64,000 bases of DNA from Pedosphaera sp. GTDB taxonomy: Bacteria; Verrucomicrobiota; Verrucomicrobiia; Limisphaerales; JADLHS01. A program made the translations under genes and the position numbers. The notes below the pieces were generated by a model, which worked only from the letters and a program-made list of their open reading frames with translations, had not been told where the DNA came from and did no database searches. Shown piece after piece: positions 61,282 through 64,000 of this stretch; position 1 is the stretch's first letter; each line of letters starts with the position of its first letter. The DNA is taken from positions 117,581-181,580 of the forward strand of contig SIBJ01000001.1 in the NCBI GenBank assembly GCA_009695195.1. The letters run 5' to 3'.

Positions 61282-61677
61282 CCCCGCGTGTAGTCCCACC
61301 GCGCGCCCGGGCTTCCCCCAGCGTGATTTCTACGCATTTTCTCCCGCCGTGATTGTACTGAAACGAGCGGGAATCTCTCAGGTTGAAGGCCCGCACCCAT
61401 CAACTAGAGCATTATCGGAAATGATGTAGCGGCTTGCTGTGAGGAATACCCTGTATTTACGGGTGCTTTTTACGAATGATAGCTACGTGTTCAGCGGAAA
61501 CGCTCTAAGGTTTCGTGTGATGTAATTGCAAAGGAGATCAGCCGGAGCAGTACACCCGAAAAAAAAGACGCTTTGAGAACTAATCTTCATGTTCCGCCAG
61601 CCTTAAAGTCCGGCGCAAGCCCGGCTGCTGGCCGCAAAGCTGCTATTTCCGGCGCGAGAAGTAGGACGAACTCCGAC
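61282..61677. other. 396-bp intergenic region upstream of the beta-strand-repeat protein
   Basis: No gene seen. AT-richer than the flanks. CCCTGTATTTACGGGTGCTTTTT forms a weak hairpin plus T-run that could end the TPR transcript. TAGAGC (61404) and GCTCTA (61502) form weak 14-bp ends of a possible small palindromic element. A run of eight A bases near 61560. Confidence 0.45.
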
Positions 61678-64000
61678 ATGATGATGAGGAAATGGCTGAC
61701 AATTTTGGCGACGGTGCTTTTGCTTGGTGAAATCACCGGAGCAAACGCGGCCAACAAGACTTGGAACGGCGGTGGCGGCGACAACAACTGGCAGACCGGT
61801 GGCGACTGGGGCGGCACGGCGCCGTCCGCCGGCGACTCGTTGTTCTTCGGTGGCAGCACCCGGCTGACCACAACCAACAACTTCGCCGCCAACACCAGCT
61901 TCGTCGGCCTCACCTTCAACAGTGGCGCCGGTGCTTTTACGCTTTGGGGCAACGCCATTAACTTGGGTGGTGGCATTACCAACAGCAGCACGAGCCTCCA
62001 GACCATCAATCTGAATCTCGTCCTCACTGGTACTCGTACGATCAACAGTGCCAGTGGCGACATCAGCATCGGCGGCGTCATCTCGGAGACGGGCGGCACC
62101 TTCGGGATCACCAAAGTCGGTACCGGCACGCTCACGCTCAGCGGCGCCAATAGCTACAGCGGCGACACCACGATCAGCGCCGGCACACTCAAGCTCGGCG
62201 CGTCCAGCGTGTTTGCCAACGGCAGTGGCAAGGGCAACGTGATCGTCAACGGCACCTTCGACCTCAACGGCTTCAACGACACCATCAACGCTTTGAGCGG
62301 CAGCGGCACGGTGGACAACACCGCCGCGGGCACGTCCACCTTCACCGTCGAGGACAACAACACGACCAGCACCTTCAGCGGCGTCGTCAAGAACACTGGC
62401 GGCGCGTTGACGCTCAGCAAAATCGGCACGGGCACGTTGACGCTGAGCGGTGCGAATACTTACAGCGGCGGCACAACGATCAGCGCGGGCACTCTCCTGA
62501 TTGGCAACACCAGCGCACTGGGCACCGGCAGCGTTACGCTCACCGGCGGCACGCTGGAGTTGAATGGCAACAACATCTCGATCGCAAACCTTTCCGGCAC
62601 CGGTGGCAGCGTCAACGAGAAGAACAACACCACCAGTTCCACGATCACGGCTGGTTCGGACAACACGAGCACGACTTACAGCGGCACCTTCGGTACTGTC
62701 GGCGGCAACTCGAACACGAAAATTACCTTGATCAAGAGCGGCACCGGAACGCTGACCCTTGATACCGGCAACAACAGCGGCACCGATAAATCCATGACGG
62801 TAAATGCCGGCGTGTTGCGGATCAACCTCGCCAACTCGCTCGGCGGCGGAAACCTCAATCTCAACGGCGGCGTTCTTGGATTGGGTGTCGCTGATTTCAC
62901 CCGCAGTTTGGGTACCGGCAACGGTCAGGTTCAGTTCGGCGGCAGTGGCGGATTCGCGGCCTACACCGCCGACCGAAATGTGAATTTGGGCGGAGCCGCC
63001 GCCGCCGTCACCTGGGGCAGCGGCAGCTTCGTGCCGACCGGTTCGACGCTGATTCTCGGTGCCAGTGACGCCGACAAGACCGTCACGTTTCAGAATCCAA
63101 TCAGCTTCGCCAACACGGGCCGGACGATTCAAGTGGACGATGGTTCCGCCAGCGTGGATGCGGTCCTCAGCGGAATTTTGAGCAGCAGCGGCAGCAGCGG
63201 CGGTTTCACCAAGACCGGCAACGGCACATTGTCGCTGACAGCCGTGAACACCTACACCGGGCCGACCACCATCAACGCCGGCACCGTTCAAGCCGACAAC
63301 GCCAGCGCCTTCGGCACCAGCGCCATCACGGTCAATTCAGCTACATTGAAGATCAATAACGTCAGCATCACGGCTGACAATCTGACTTTGAACAACGGCG
63401 CCACGCTGCTCGGCACCGGCGCCGGGGCCAGTTACAGCAAGAGCAGTTATCCCTCGATCGCCAGCGGCGCGAGCGTGACCTTCTCGACTTCCGCGAGCAC
63501 CGATGTGTTGTCCATCAGCTCGGCGATTCGAAATGGCAACTCGTCCTCGCTCATCACCGTCAACGGCCCGGGCACCGTGGCCGTCTCCAGCGGTGCGACG
63601 GCGGCGGATGCGTTTGCCGGCTCGTGGAAAATCACCGCCGGCACGCTGCGGCTGACCGATGCCAATGCCCTCGGCAACCCCGGCAGCACGAGCCAGCGCC
63701 CGATTGAGCTGGCCGGCGGCACGCTGGATTTGCGGGTCACCACCGGCAGCACGTTTTCGACGAACACCACCGTCTCGGCCAATGCCCTCGTCCTCGCCAA
63801 CCGCGGCAGTTCCGGCGCGGGCGTGACCCACAATCTCGGCACGTTGAGTATTGGCGCGAACACTCTGAGCATCGGGCCGGGCGGGAACGTCACAAGTGGA
63901 ACGGAAGGTCTCACATTCGGTGCGACCACGTTGTCCGGCAACGCGACCTTCGAAGTCACCAACAGCGCGAGCGCAGCCATGCAGGTCACGTTGGTCGCCG
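61678..64000 (+). CDS. Autotransporter-type beta-strand-repeat protein, partial (3' end beyond window)
   Basis: At least 774 codons, open to the window end with no stop. Three in-frame ATG codons, then a signal peptide (KWLTILATVLLLGEITGANA) and NKTWNGGGGDNNWQ. The passenger is built of repeats such as KVGTGTLTLSGANSYSGDTT and KIGTGTLTLSGANTYSGGTT (PATR/TIGR02601-type). Predicted beta-helix, secreted or surface-anchored; C-terminal anchor not seen. Low Cys, high Gly/Thr/Ser/Asn. Confidence 0.88.
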   Translation, partial: MMMRKWLTILATVLLLGEITGANAANKTWNGGGGDNNWQTGGDWGGTAPSAGDSLFFGGSTRLTTTNNFAANTSFVGLTFNSGAGAFTLWGNAINLGGGITNSSTSLQTINLNLVLTGTRTINSASGDISIGGVISETGGTFGITKVGTGTLTLSGANSYSGDTTISAGTLKLGASSVFANGSGKGNVIVNGTFDLNGFNDTINALSGSGTVDNTAAGTSTFTVEDNNTTSTFSGVVKNTGGALTLSKIGTGTLTLSGANTYSGGTTISAGTLLIGNTSALGTGSVTLTGGTLELNGNNISIANLSGTGGSVNEKNNTTSSTITAGSDNTSTTYSGTFGTVGGNSNTKITLIKSGTGTLTLDTGNNSGTDKSMTVNAGVLRINLANSLGGGNLNLNGGVLGLGVADFTRSLGTGNGQVQFGGSGGFAAYTADRNVNLGGAAAAVTWGSGSFVPTGSTLILGASDADKTVTFQNPISFANTGRTIQVDDGSASVDAVLSGILSSSGSSGGFTKTGNGTLSLTAVNTYTGPTTINAGTVQADNASAFGTSAITVNSATLKINNVSITADNLTLNNGATLLGTGAGASYSKSSYPSIASGASVTFSTSASTDVLSISSAIRNGNSSSLITVNGPGTVAVSSGATAADAFAGSWKITAGTLRLTDANALGNPGSTSQRPIELAGGTLDLRVTTGSTFSTNTTVSANALVLANRGSSGAGVTHNLGTLSIGANTLSIGPGGNVTSGTEGLTFGATTLSGNATFEVTNSASAAMQVTLVA

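Noticed and set aside
61603..63291. Long minus-strand reading frame antisense to the beta-strand-repeat protein
   Set aside because: It mirrors repetitive Gly/Thr/Ser codons of the plus-strand gene; the plus frame has a signal peptide and known repeats, the minus frame has no family features.

Overview
The window most likely comes from a high-GC member of the Verrucomicrobiota, probably the Pedosphaera/Limisphaerales side of the phylum. This is inferred from gene content: a PVC-type CxxCH heme-binding dehydrogenase, an H-X9-DG pseudopilin, a Tat-exported Gfo/Idh protein beside a DUF4838 protein, an ECF sigma factor fused to a TIGR03435-like domain, and a giant autotransporter-type beta-strand-repeat protein at the right edge. 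No transposase, integrase, CRISPR array or rRNA gene was seen. One tRNA gene is present: tRNA-Leu(CAA), minus strand.

Layout. 0-16 kb holds housekeeping and short metabolic operons: lon with a coupled LolA-like protein, a retropepsin-like protease, a DUF4412-like protein, an FMN reductase, a peroxiredoxin, a GT4 glycosyltransferase, Gfo/Idh, methyltransferase and sugar isomerase genes, holB, an O-antigen ligase-like gene coupled to aroQ, then accB-accC. 16-19 kb is an accessory patch with 21-bp tandem repeats, a 37-bp inverted repeat and a frameshifted sigma/TIGR03435 gene. 19-23 kb has an amidase, rpmI-rplT and pheS, followed by a low-GC unknown gene where pheT might have been. 23-29 kb has Gfo/Idh, DUF4838 and a TPR membrane protein. 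29-33 kb is disturbed: rtcB, a Fic gene, a second broken rtcB start, an AT-rich stretch with a large hairpin, tRNA-Leu and a pseudopilin with a broken start. 33-42 kb has ruvB, PAP2, the 1064-aa PVC heme protein, smpB, rpoZ, a prenyl synthase, a previously unlisted 44-aa membrane peptide and a TPR protein. 42-48.5 kb is the assimilatory sulfate operon cysI-cysH-cysD-cysN (minus strand), invaded by two cassettes. 48.5-59 kb is a polyamine region (decarboxylase, deoxyhypusine-synthase-like enzyme, agmatine deiminase) split by a FucI/glycerol-kinase pseudogene fusion and by a three-gene type III-like restriction-modification island. The end has a response regulator, a TPR protein and the start of the beta-strand-repeat protein.

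The most unusual feature is at the DNA level. Many gene borders carry short arrays of 7-bp words, often as facing inverted arms. Two such arrays lie inside coding sequences (pheS and agmatine deiminase). A second class has a period of about 10 bp and appears as inverted arm pairs. One pair in the cys operon is empty, one encloses a GxxExxY gene, and one encloses the whole restriction-modification island. Separately, two toxin-like cassettes (a nucleotidyltransferase pair and a Fic gene) each lie between a complete host gene and a second, diverged copy of that gene's first codons. Together these suggest repeat-guided or recombination-guided capture of defence-like cargo without a visible transposase.
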